Source of the DNA: an uncultured Acidobacteriota bacterium
GTDB taxonomy: Bacteria; Acidobacteriota; Blastocatellia; Pyrinomonadales; Pyrinomonadaceae
DNA: 64,000 bases
Assembly (NCBI GenBank): GCA_937859595.1
Contig: CALMAH010000013.1
Coordinates: 62,001 to 126,000, forward strand
Reading direction: 5' to 3'
The number at the start of each line of letters is the position of its first letter. Within the stretch, counting starts at the first letter, position 1. The notes under the pieces were generated by a model. It had not been told where the DNA came from and made no database searches. It saw nothing but the letters and a program-made list of their open reading frames with translations. The position numbers and the translations under genes are program-made. This document shows positions 1 through 7,298 of the stretch, piece after piece.

Positions 1-1485
1 AACAATGCCCTTGTAATTGACGACGACAAATTGACACTGGACCTGCTGAGCTTTCAGCTTAGAGACGAAGGTTTCGACGTTGTTGTCGCGGAAACCGGAG
101 CCAAAGGGCTTCAACATGCGAAAGAGAACGATTTCGACGTGATCTTGACTGATCTCAATCTTCCGGATATCAACGGTATCGAGATGGTCAAACAGTCGAA
201 AATGATCTCACCCGAAACGGAGATCATAATCGTAACCGGCTACGACAAAGCTGAAAAGGCAATAGAGGCAACGCGCGTCGGGGCCTTCGGATACATCGTT
301 AAACCGGTCAACTTCGAAGAGTTGATGGTAGACGTTCGCAACGCTGTAGAGTCGAAACGTCAGGCATTGCTCAACGCCCGCCAGGCGGCCGAGATCCTCG
401 AGCTAAGGGGAAAACTCTCTAGCCGCAGATCCTACGAAGGGATCATAGGCGGCTCGCGAGCGATGCAGAACATCTACGAGATAATTGAGAATGTTGCAGA
501 ATCGGATGCTAACGTTCTGATCCTCGGTGAATCCGGAACAGGCAAAGAGGTGATCGCAAATGCGATCCACTACAAAAGTCGACGATCCAACGAGGCTTTC
601 GTTAAAGTAAATTGCTCCGCCCTGCCAAAGGAACTTATCGAATCACAGTTGTTTGGGCATGTAAAGGGAGCTTTCACGGGAGCAAACTCGGACAAGATCG
701 GATTTATTGGGCAGTCAAACGGCGGGAGTCTCCTGCTCGATGAGATCGGCGAGATGCCGATCGATCTGCAGCCAAAACTCCTCCGTGTGCTTCAGGAAAA
801 GGTCTTTTATCGCGTTGGCAGCGACAAGCCGCAACAGGTCGATTTTCGGCTGATATGTGCTACGAACAGAGATCCCGCCGAAGCAATAGAGTCGAATTCG
901 CTTCGCGAGGATCTATTCTATCGAATAAACACCATCGAGATACGGATACCTCCGCTACGCGAACGTACTGAGGATATCCCCATGTTGGCAGAGCATTTTC
1001 TCAAGATCTACTCCGAAAAGTACAAGAAAGACGGAGTACAATTTGACGGCTCGGCATATGACCAGATGTTGAACCACTATTGGCGAGGAAATGTCCGCGA
1101 GCTTCAAAATGTTATTGAGCGAGCCGTCCTTCTTAGCAGGTCGGATAAGATCTCAAAATTGGATATTTCAGGGGGAGACAACGAGCAGGTCTCTGAAATG
1201 GGTTCTAACGGCAGCGGGCATCCGCGAACTGAATTGTCCTTGCCTGAACTGGGGAATGAACAGGTCCTATTCGAGAAGATCGGCGACCTGATAGTTCAGC
1301 GATTGCCCGAACCCGAAGATGAAAAGAACGACATGGACGTGTTTGATGCACTTGAAGGCGGAGTGGTGCTTGCGGCTCTGAAGCGGACACGTGGGAACAA
1401 ACAGGCGGCGGCAAATCTCCTCGGCCTCTATCGGCCACGCCTATACGGTATGATAAAACGCCACAACCTGGAAGACCGGATCTGA
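1..1485 (+). CDS. Sigma-54-dependent response regulator (NtrC family), 5'-truncated by window edge
   Basis: Two-component response regulator expected to activate transcription by RNA polymerase carrying sigma-54. The frame is open from base 1, and the residues before a possible TTG at 31 include VIDDD, the acidic pocket of a receiver domain. The true start therefore lies just outside the window. The receiver (first ~120 residues) has the phospho-acceptor Asp in LTDLNLPD, the switch Thr in VTGY and the Lys in VKPV. The AAA+ domain (~145-375) has Walker A GESGTGKE, the sigma-54-contacting loop GAFTGA and LLDEIGEM. After an ~80-residue variable linker comes a Fis-type helix-turn-helix (NKQAAANLLGLYRPRLY). 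A histidine kinase partner may lie upstream, outside the window. The target genes cannot be read from this sequence. Confidence 0.95.
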   Translation, partial: NNALVIDDDKLTLDLLSFQLRDEGFDVVVAETGAKGLQHAKENDFDVILTDLNLPDINGIEMVKQSKMISPETEIIIVTGYDKAEKAIEATRVGAFGYIVKPVNFEELMVDVRNAVESKRQALLNARQAAEILELRGKLSSRRSYEGIIGGSRAMQNIYEIIENVAESDANVLILGESGTGKEVIANAIHYKSRRSNEAFVKVNCSALPKELIESQLFGHVKGAFTGANSDKIGFIGQSNGGSLLLDEIGEMPIDLQPKLLRVLQEKVFYRVGSDKPQQVDFRLICATNRDPAEAIESNSLREDLFYRINTIEIRIPPLRERTEDIPMLAEHFLKIYSEKYKKDGVQFDGSAYDQMLNHYWRGNVRELQNVIERAVLLSRSDKISKLDISGGDNEQVSEMGSNGSGHPRTELSLPELGNEQVLFEKIGDLIVQRLPEPEDEKNDMDVFDALEGGVVLAALKRTRGNKQAAANLLGLYRPRLYGMIKRHNLEDRI

Positions 1486-1511
1486 TCAACTTTCTCGAGA
1501 AAAATAACATA

Positions 1512-1540
1512 GGCCCCGAGCATTCTAATGCCGCGGGGCC
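1512..1540 (-). terminator. Stem-loop between convergent genes
   Basis: GGCCCCG pairs with CGGGGCC, and the inner GCAT/ATGC extends the stem. Read on the minus strand it is followed by a T-rich stretch (TATTTTTC), so it best serves as the terminator of the 55-aa gene at 1569-1736. It may also end the response regulator transcript on the plus strand, where no T-run follows. Confidence 0.5.
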
Positions 1541-1568
1541 ATATTCAAACGTGAACAGCAGGCAAGCG

Positions 1569-1736
1569 TTAGTTACTGTTCGTCACACCCGGAACCTTGA
1601 TTTCGACATCGACTTCCTGTGTCTTACGCCCGCTTAGAAACCCGCCGTAATAAAGCGCCCCTGCAATTATTCCAACGATCACGATCAGCGTTATCGCCCA
1701 GATGAGATTGTTGACAATACTTTTTCCTTCAGACAT
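1569..1736 (-). CDS. Small single-pass membrane protein, 55 aa, unknown function
   Basis: A short frame beginning MSEGKSIVNN and ending PGVTNSN. Residues ~11-31 form one clear hydrophobic segment (LIWAITLIVIVGIIAGALYY), followed by a polar tail with SGRKTQEVDVEIKV. A strong ribosome binding site (CAGGGGGAT) stands 5-10 bases before the ATG, which is the main reason to call it a gene. I do not recognise the family. It is divergent from the YeaQ-type gene at 2118 and convergent with the response regulator. The predicted topology is a short N-terminus, one membrane helix and a ~24-residue soluble tail. Confidence 0.6.
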   Translation of the reverse strand: MSEGKSIVNNLIWAITLIVIVGIIAGALYYGGFLSGRKTQEVDVEIKVPGVTNSN

Positions 1737-2117
1737 ATAGATCCCCCTGATTCATATCAAAATTAACTTCGTATTACAGATGTTCCTAGACGCAAAGCTC
1801 GTGCCTTTCAGTTTGGGGGCCGGAAACCCTTTATTTTACGGTCTTAGCGAATCTCTGAAAGCGGGTCTGAGCTTCCAGATCAAACATTACTGTACCGATT
1901 GAATACAGACCAAACGAGACATTTGTCTGACAATTAGTTGGATATCTGACGATCCGGCGCAGTTGTTACGCGTTTAATTGACGGAGAAGAGGTCGTGCTG
2001 GGAAGACACCGTTAAATCACATCATTCGTTTTGACAGCGTTGTTATTAGTGCAAATTTGTAGTAAAAAGACCTTACCGTTTCATTTTGTCAGAAATCCAT
2101 AATCAAGGAGAACGTCT
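1737..2117. other. Divergent intergenic region, no gene seen
   Basis: This 381-bp gap lies between the divergent 55-aa gene and the YeaQ-type gene, so it should hold promoters for both. A TTGACA box is present near 2032, but no well-spaced -10 box follows it. AAGGAGAA directly before the ATG at 2118 is the ribosome binding site. Nothing else was recognised. Confidence 0.4.
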
Positions 2118-2393
2118 ATGTTTAGCATGATCGGAACAGTCATCGTTGGGTTCATCGTCGGGGTTATTGCCCGATTCGTTTTGCCCGGTAAGGAGGCACT
2201 GCCGTCAGGACTAACCGGGATCCTGCTCACAATTGTGATCGGTATCGCGGGAGCGTTTCTCGGGACTTTCATAGGTGCAAACCTGTGGGGTGGAGAAAAC
2301 TATACGGCCGGCTGGATCATGTCGATCTTGGGGGCCATAGTACTGCTTCTCTTGCTCCGCCTTGTTTTCGGCAAGGGTTCAACGGCCAAATAA
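2118..2393 (+). CDS. GlsB/YeaQ/YmgE family stress-response membrane protein
   Basis: Small inner-membrane protein of 91 residues in the transglycosylase-associated (YeaQ/GlsB) family. The family is linked to general stress responses but its biochemical role is not settled. Three hydrophobic segments are visible, at ~3-22, ~33-55 and ~66-84, with the glycine-rich GIAGAFLGTFIGANLWG signature in the middle helix. The length matches the family (80-95 aa). AAGGAGAA lies 7 bases before the ATG, and a strong intrinsic terminator follows at 2445. The gene is therefore probably monocistronic. Confidence 0.88.
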   Translation: MFSMIGTVIVGFIVGVIARFVLPGKEALPSGLTGILLTIVIGIAGAFLGTFIGANLWGGENYTAGWIMSILGAIVLLLLLRLVFGKGSTAK

Positions 2394-2444
2394 TGGGCGG
2401 CGGAATTGTCAGTTCGGTAAATTGACTTTTTTGTTTTCAACCGG

Positions 2445-2473
2445 TACGGGCCTGCAATGAGGCCCGTATTTTT
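2445..2473 (+). terminator. Rho-independent terminator of the YeaQ-type gene
   Basis: A perfect 8-bp stem TACGGGCC/GGCCCGTA with an 8-base loop, followed by TTTTT. Confidence 0.85.
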
Positions 2474-2542
2474 GCGCCAACGTTAATTTATTCGGAAATC
2501 TGTCGATATTCGGAGTTTCCTCCTATACACAACTAAACAGAA

Positions 2543-2566
2543 TTCCACGCTCCGTTGCGCGTGGAA
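2543..2566. other. Perfect 8-bp inverted repeat
   Basis: TTCCACGC and GCGTGGAA surround an 8-base loop. It lies between the terminator at 2445 and the minus-strand gene at 2644. No T-run follows on either strand, so its role is unclear. Confidence 0.45.
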
Positions 2567-2571
2567 ACAAA

Positions 2572-2613
2572 GGAAGCGGCGGGTGTTTTTGAAGAGAAGT
2601 GCCTGTCGCTTCC
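2572..2613 (-). terminator. Possible terminator of the gene at 2644
   Basis: On the minus strand GGAAGCG pairs with CGCTTCC across a 28-base loop and is followed by TTTGTTT. The loop is long, so the call is weak. Confidence 0.35.
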
Positions 2614-2643
2614 GCCATTGCTCGTTCCGCTTGCCGAACAGGA

Positions 2644-3081
2644 CTAGGCAGACGATGTATTGTTTCCTTCCTCGGGATCTGCGGGATCTGCAGTGACCTC
2701 CGGAGCTAGTTCCATTCGGATCAGACCGTCAAACTGGACATTGTAGCCGACTCCCTTGACCGGAACCGACATCCCCTCTTCTGACTCGCCCTCCGCATTT
2801 GCAATGCCGATGCTGGCAAAATAGCAGGACGCACCGTGAGCTTTGGCATGTCTTACCAGTGTATTGAATGCCTCTTTCCCTTCTTCAAATCGACCGCGTT
2901 TTGGGTAAACGTCGGTACGAACAACAAAAAATGCAAGCTCACCGTCCTTTTTAGCTACCAACTGCGGTTCGGTGTTAAGATCTGCCAATACGTCGGCCGA
3001 GTCAATGACCCACCCATCTTTTTCGAGCTGCTTGAACAATATTTCCACGCCAAACGCATGAATATCTGCGGCGGTCATCAT
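2644..3081 (-). CDS. Conserved hypothetical protein, possible nuclease-like fold
   Basis: I do not recognise a named family. The core reads as alternating helix and strand: ADIHAFGVEILFKQLEKDGW, then PQLVAKKDGELAFFVVRTD, then a helix and a strand with ASCYFASIGIA. An acidic residue followed by a strand carrying a charged pair (AKKDGELAFFVV) is reminiscent of restriction-endonuclease-like folds, but this is only a resemblance. The tail is acidic and probably disordered. The frame extends upstream to 3144. I prefer the ATG at 3081 (or 3078), because GAGAA lies just before it and the upstream ATG at 3099 has no ribosome binding site. Divergent from infA. Confidence 0.55.
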   Translation of the reverse strand: MMTAADIHAFGVEILFKQLEKDGWVIDSADVLADLNTEPQLVAKKDGELAFFVVRTDVYPKRGRFEEGKEAFNTLVRHAKAHGASCYFASIGIANAEGESEEGMSVPVKGVGYNVQFDGLIRMELAPEVTADPADPEEGNNTSSA

Positions 3082-3165
3082 TTCTCGTTGCTGAACCATA
3101 AAAATATTATTGTTGCCAGCAGGCACAGGCAATTGAGGGCCCAAGCCTCTGCTGGAAATTACGGA

Positions 3166-3195
3166 TTAGGAAAACTTCACGTGTCAGGATATACT
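3166..3195 (+). promoter_or_regulatory. Candidate infA promoter
   Basis: TATACT at 3190-3195 is a good -10 box 17 bases before the infA ATG. TTAGGA at 3166-3171 is a poor -35 with an 18-base spacer. The transcript leader would be very short, and no Shine-Dalgarno sequence precedes the ATG. Confidence 0.35.
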
Positions 3196-3212
3196 GTTCT
3201 TTTGACTTAATC

Positions 3213-3431
3213 ATGAAAGAAGAACTTATCGCCCTCGGAGGCGTTGTGATCGACAAACAACCGAACGCTTATTTCAAAGTAAAGGTCAATGACAGCGACC
3301 ATATAGTATTGGCCACCATCTCAGGCAGAATGCGGCGAAACCGCATCCGTATCCTCATGGGCGACCGTGTTGATGTCGAACTGTCTCCCTATGACCTCAC
3401 GAAAGGCCGTATCACCTATCGTCACAAATAA
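3213..3431 (+). CDS. infA: Translation initiation factor IF-1
   Basis: A single OB-fold protein of 72 residues that binds the ribosomal A site with IF-2 and IF-3 during initiation. The family core is clear: [27 protein letters not shown], and the C-terminal [17 protein letters not shown]. The length is exactly typical. It stands alone, away from the usual spc-operon site next to rpmJ, divergent from a hypothetical gene and convergent with pgpA. No clear ribosome binding site precedes the ATG; a -10-like TATACT lies shortly upstream. Confidence 0.96.
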   Translation: MKEELIALGGVVIDKQPNAYFKVKVNDSDHIVLATISGRMRRNRIRILMGDRVDVELSPYDLTKGRITYRHK

Positions 3432-3594
3432 TTATCTCCCGTACCTTACACACACTCTTTCAGGCTTCTCATCTTGACGTTTCGCCTGGGTCGCCCGGGT
3501 TGCGCTCCGGCTATCCCGAACAGGGTTTGGCTACCTGAAAAGGCCGTTCCATTCGGTCCCAACACCTTCCTGAGACGCGGACTGCCGGCCTGGG

Positions 3595-4158
3595 TTAGCC
3601 GAACGTAAGGACTACTGCGTGAACCAAGGCCAGAGCTGCTCCCGCATATAGTCCGGCGGCGATATCATCTACACATATGCCCAGTCCACCGTCCAACGCC
3701 TGCATCGTGTTGATGGGATAGGGTTTCCAAAGATCAAACAAACGGAATAGCAGAAATCCCGTAATTATCATCGGCCAGCCGAGACCGAACGGGACAAATA
3801 GAAACACGATAAGTTGCCCGATCACCTCATCAACGACAACTTCCGAGGGATCTTCATTCCCCAGCAGTGCGATCGCTCGGCTGGAGGCCCAGATGCCGAT
3901 CGCTGAAAGGACAAAAACAACCAGAAGCGACCCTACCAAAGCCCACGCTCCGAACAGCACCGCGGACATTGATCCTCCGATCGCTGACCCGGCAAAGTCT
4001 ACATAAAGCCGTTCCAACAGTAAGTAGATACCCACGCCGACCATCGAGCCCCATGTGCCCGGTGCGAGCGGAAGATATCCGACCCCCCATGTTGAAAACG
4101 CCAGAGCTACGTTGTCCAGAGCTCCCGACCGTGTTCTATGCTCGATCTCTTTTTTCAT
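3595..4158 (-). CDS. pgpA: Phosphatidylglycerophosphatase A
   Basis: Integral membrane phosphatase that converts phosphatidylglycerophosphate to phosphatidylglycerol. 187 residues, slightly longer than usual because of an N-terminal polar stretch. Family motifs are present in order: YLPLAPGTWGS near residue 29, VVDEVIGQLI with its acidic pair near 105, FRLFDLWKPYPI near 140, and GICVDDIAAGLYAG near the C-terminus. Four hydrophobic segments alternate with these motifs. It is the last gene of the long minus-strand run, 110 bases after the cobalamin adenosyltransferase. A GGGGGA box stands about 12 bases before the ATG. Confidence 0.93.
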   Translation of the reverse strand: MKKEIEHRTRSGALDNVALAFSTWGVGYLPLAPGTWGSMVGVGIYLLLERLYVDFAGSAIGGSMSAVLFGAWALVGSLLVVFVLSAIGIWASSRAIALLGNEDPSEVVVDEVIGQLIVFLFVPFGLGWPMIITGFLLFRLFDLWKPYPINTMQALDGGLGICVDDIAAGLYAGAALALVHAVVLTFG

Positions 4159-4268
4159 CTGGGTCGAGTTCCCCCTTTAGGATCACCTTTCGGCCTGAAT
4201 ACCCTCAGATCCGTCACGATCCGTTGGCATTGCTCGTTTACAAAAAGACTTTGAGCCATCATCTGATT

Positions 4269-4850
4269 CTAAAACTCAATTCCCTGCTGGGCATATATCC
4301 CTGCGTGAAAGGGATGCTTGATCTCTTTCATTTCTGTAACCAGGTCGGCGGCTTCGATCAGTTCCGGTGGAGCATTCCTCCCGGTCGCAATGATGTGCAG
4401 GTGCGGCTGCTTTTCTCGAACCGCAGCGATCTCCGCGAGAACTGATCCTATGTCGAGGAACTTATAATCGAGCACATAAACCAGTTCATCAAAAACGATA
4501 AGGTCATATTTATCGGAACGCATCTTCTCAACGCATAATTCCCAGGTCTCTTCCGATGTCTGTATGTCAACCTCTTTATCTTTTGTGTCCCACGTAAAGC
4601 CCGCCCCCATCGTATGCACCTCGATCCCAAGCTTTTCAAGCGATTCATGTTCGCCATACCGGTCAGTCTTCGATTTCATGAATTGGATCATGCAACAGTC
4701 CATTCCGCGGCCGGCTGCGCGGACAAGCACACCAATAGCCGCAGTGGTCTTACCTTTTCCGTCCCCTGTGTTGACGATCAGGAGTCCTTTCGTATTCTCC
4801 CGATAATCCTTACGACGCCATTTGTATCGTTTCTCTTTTTGTTCCGGCAT
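4269..4850 (-). CDS. cobO: Cob(I)yrinic acid a,c-diamide adenosyltransferase (BtuR/CobO type)
   Basis: Transfers the adenosyl group of ATP to cob(I)alamin-type corrinoids, giving adenosylcobalamin forms. The P-loop is NTGDGKGKTTAAIG near residue 24, followed by AAGRGMDCCMIQFMKSK, TMGAGFTWDTKD, and the Walker-B-like DLIVFDELVYVLDY. The length (193 aa) is typical. The frame runs further upstream, but the ATG at 4850 gives the family N-terminus (MPEQKEKRYKW...). It also places GGAGAA of the preceding gene's last codons at the right distance, with the stop of the FkbM gene one base away, so translation is probably coupled. No cobalamin riboswitch was seen, and no other corrinoid genes are in the window. 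Confidence 0.93.
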   Translation of the reverse strand: MPEQKEKRYKWRRKDYRENTKGLLIVNTGDGKGKTTAAIGVLVRAAGRGMDCCMIQFMKSKTDRYGEHESLEKLGIEVHTMGAGFTWDTKDKEVDIQTSEETWELCVEKMRSDKYDLIVFDELVYVLDYKFLDIGSVLAEIAAVREKQPHLHIIATGRNAPPELIEAADLVTEMKEIKHPFHAGIYAQQGIEF

Positions 4851-4851
4851 C

Positions 4852-5820
4852 CTATTCTCCAGCGTATCGACGGATCGTCTCTTTGATCGGCGCGATGGCG
4901 TTCGTGGGAATGCATAACACATTTGCACCGATCTCGCCCTCGGCAAATCCTTCGATCTTTGTCAGCCGAGTATTCAACTCGTCGATCCTGTAAAACTCGT
5001 AGCTTCCTCGCTCACTGATGTAAGTGATCAGGTCGTTTGGCGTATAACCGAACTCTTTGGTTGATTCCAATGCCATCTCCATTAGTATTATCGGCTTCTT
5101 CTCGTTTTCGAATATTCGGGTGGCACCCTTTAAGAAGAGAAGTTCAGCACCCTCGATATCCGCCTTTACCAGATCAACTCGGTCAATATTCCTGGCCGAT
5201 AAATAGGAATTCAGTGTTGTCATCCTGCATTCGAAGATCTGTTCAAGTTCCGTATCTCGTGGTGCGAGCGAGGCATGACCGGTTGGCTGATCGGAAAACA
5301 GATTTAGAGTTACTGTCGACTCCCGATCGCCGAGTGCGCACTCGTTAATAAATATCTTCTCGGCGTTGTCGGCAAGGCGGCGGTTACGACCGAGCTCGAC
5401 GAAGACATTGGGAAGAGGTTCAAAGGAATGCACTTCGCCCATTGGCCCCGCCCTCATTGACATCAGCGTCGTGTACCATCCGAAATTCGCTCCGGCATCA
5501 ATGCAAACATCACCCTCGCATATCAACTGGGAAAATATCTCCGTTATCGACCTTTCGTATTCACCTATGAAAAAAAGCGTCTCCTGCATCCCGGTGTTCA
5601 AGTCCACGTAGAATTGCCGTCCATCGCGGACCTTGACCAACATCGAATGAGGACGTTTCTTGAGAAATGAAAGTGCCGTAAGGTACGCCTTGTATTTCCC
5701 CTTCTTGATCGGTGTGTAATAGGTGTATGTACGGACCAGACGCAAGAAAAATCCGGTCATAACACCGGTTTCGTTATGACCGTCTGCTATCGGATCCGCA
5801 TCAGAGAGGCGCTGTTCCAT
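4852..5820 (-). CDS. FkbM family SAM-dependent methyltransferase
   Basis: Rossmann-fold methyltransferase of the FkbM type, a family that O-methylates sugars or small molecules; the substrate here is unknown. The SAM site is VCIDAGANFGWYTTLMS near residue 105, followed by SFEPLPNVFVELGRN. The family's VDLVKADIEGAELLFLKGA lies near residue 217. The C-terminal GEIGANVLCIP is also typical. Length 322 aa. It follows nrnA by 20 bases with no obvious ribosome binding site and is coupled to cobO by a one-base gap. It is an unusual passenger in a translation-factor operon. Confidence 0.88.
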   Translation of the reverse strand: MEQRLSDADPIADGHNETGVMTGFFLRLVRTYTYYTPIKKGKYKAYLTALSFLKKRPHSMLVKVRDGRQFYVDLNTGMQETLFFIGEYERSITEIFSQLICEGDVCIDAGANFGWYTTLMSMRAGPMGEVHSFEPLPNVFVELGRNRRLADNAEKIFINECALGDRESTVTLNLFSDQPTGHASLAPRDTELEQIFECRMTTLNSYLSARNIDRVDLVKADIEGAELLFLKGATRIFENEKKPIILMEMALESTKEFGYTPNDLITYISERGSYEFYRIDELNTRLTKIEGFAEGEIGANVLCIPTNAIAPIKETIRRYAGE

Positions 5821-5840
5821 CCGTATTGGTTAGGGATGAT

Positions 5841-6875
5841 CTAGTCGGGGTTCGTTGAGTTGATATCAAATTGATTTATCTCAGTTCGGAGTTTGTTTAC
5901 GATCTCAGCTTCACATTCGTCCCAATCGCCTTCAATGCTAAGCCCCGCAGCGTTATTGTGGCCTCCGCCTCCGAACTTTGCCGCAACCCGGGCGACATTG
6001 ATATCACCTTTTGAGCGCAGACTCACACGGTACTTTTTCTCGCCGATCTCTCGCATATATACAGATGCGAGAACATCTCTAGCCGCTAGAGGAATGTTGA
6101 CAAACCCGTTGTTGTCCCCGTCAACCGCATCCGCCGTTTCCCTCATTTCCAGTGTTTGCCGCATAGTCGCGATCTTTCCGTCCGCATGCCTCTTGATCGT
6201 CCCGATCACCTGCCTCATCAGTTCTATCCTCGACCACGGATAGCTGTGATAAATGCATTCAGAGATCTTTGCGGGTTGGGCGCCGGCTTTTACCAGTTCG
6301 GAAGCAACCTTTAGTGTCCGGTCGTTTGTATTCGAGTAGAGAAATGCCCCAGTATCGGTAACCAAGGCCATGTAAACACATTCGGTTATTTTTTTCCCCC
6401 CCCCCCCGCCGATCGCTTTGCAGAGATTGTAGATCATCTCGCCTACGGCAGATGCCGTAGAGTCTATCCAGTTGACCGAGCCGTAATGGTCACCGGAAGC
6501 ATGATGGTCAATGTTGACCGTGAACTGACTGTCAAGTCCCTCAATGCCGGGCCGGGAAAGATCAGAGCACTCGATCACGAAAACCGCATCATACTTTTTA
6601 TCGATGGCAACGACGTCTCTAACTTCGTCTGCCCCGGGGAGCGCTCGATACGATGGCGGTATCTCGCCGTGGACTATGACCTCCGCCGATTTCCCGAGCG
6701 ACCGCAATAGCCAGCACAACCCGAGCGACGAGCCCAAACCGTCGCCATCCGGTTTAATATGGGTTGTGATCCCAAAGTTCTGTTTGTTTTCGATCAGTTC
6801 AACTACTTGACTTAACACAATTCGCGACACCAAGTTCAGGACCGCACCAAACGGAAGAATGATGCCTTTCGACAT
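5841..6875 (-). CDS. nrnA: DHH/DHHA1 phosphoesterase, NrnA-like (nanoRNase / pAp phosphatase)
   Basis: Degrades short oligoribonucleotides and probably dephosphorylates 3'-phosphoadenosine 5'-phosphate. DHH domain motifs: THIKPDGDGLGSSLG near residue 38, a second Asp in ECSD, IDHHASGDHYG, and VTDTGAFLYSNT. The DHHA1 domain ends with the nucleic-acid-binding FGGGGHNNAAG near residue 305. Length 344, with an N-terminal ~20-residue extension over the usual start. The position after rbfA is the standard one. Residues ~150-157 (GGGGGKK) are encoded by G12 followed by A7, a very long homopolymer in a catalytic gene. The spacing between flanking motifs still matches what I recall of the family, so the frame is intact as read. 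Confidence 0.92.
   Translation of the reverse strand: MSKGIILPFGAVLNLVSRIVLSQVVELIENKQNFGITTHIKPDGDGLGSSLGLCWLLRSLGKSAEVIVHGEIPPSYRALPGADEVRDVVAIDKKYDAVFVIECSDLSRPGIEGLDSQFTVNIDHHASGDHYGSVNWIDSTASAVGEMIYNLCKAIGGGGGKKITECVYMALVTDTGAFLYSNTNDRTLKVASELVKAGAQPAKISECIYHSYPWSRIELMRQVIGTIKRHADGKIATMRQTLEMRETADAVDGDNNGFVNIPLAARDVLASVYMREIGEKKYRVSLRSKGDINVARVAAKFGGGGHNNAAGLSIEGDWDECEAEIVNKLRTEINQFDINSTNPD
6389..6407. repeat. Homopolymer tract T7-C12 (G12-A7 on the coding strand of nrnA)
   Basis: Seven T (6389-6395) are followed directly by twelve C (6396-6407). It lies inside the nrnA frame, where it encodes four of five glycines and two lysines. A one-base slip would shift the frame before the DTG and DHHA1 motifs. 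Confidence 0.9.
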
Positions 6876-6890
6876 CCTGTCTGTCCAAAA

Positions 6891-7286
6891 CTACTCCTTA
6901 CTTTCATCAAGATCTCCTTCGTCCTCCATTGTTCGAAGGATCGACCCGACCCGGGCCGCGTTTTCGGCGGCAGCGTCCCGTGCGAAATGCAGGTGGGGCA
7001 CATGTCTCAGGCTGAGATCCAAAGCCACCTGGCGACGTACAAACCCGGTCGCATTCTTCAAAGCAGAAAGAGCAGCGGCGATCTCATCCTCGGTCCCATC
7101 GATCAGTACAAAGATCTTGGCGTCTCTTAGGTCGGCAGAAACCTCAACATCCGTTACGGTAACTGACCCGAGCCTTGGGTCGACAAGTTCGAATCCGACC
7201 ACCTCTGCGATCTCCTCTTTCAGAGCCTCGGCAAGCCGTTCAGGTCGATGCATAACTAAACTCTTCGAAACATCCGGCAACGACAT
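6891..7286 (-). CDS. rbfA: Ribosome-binding factor A
   Basis: Small KH-like protein that binds the 30S subunit and helps 16S rRNA maturation. 131 residues. The N-terminal RPERLAEALKEEIAEVVGFEL, the LGSVTVTDVEVSADLRDAKIFV strand pair and VALDLSLRHVPHLHFARD all fit the family. The C-terminus is acidic. It starts 12 bases after the infB stop, in the conserved order infB-rbfA-nrnA. GGA stands immediately before the ATG. Confidence 0.93.
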   Translation of the reverse strand: MSLPDVSKSLVMHRPERLAEALKEEIAEVVGFELVDPRLGSVTVTDVEVSADLRDAKIFVLIDGTEDEIAAALSALKNATGFVRRQVALDLSLRHVPHLHFARDAAAENAARVGSILRTMEDEGDLDESKE

Positions 7287-7298
7287 TCCGAAATCTGC

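Noticed and set aside
4158..4268. A cobalamin riboswitch near cobO
   Set aside because: cobO starts one base after the preceding gene, so no leader is available, and no conserved B12-box-like element was seen in nearby gaps.
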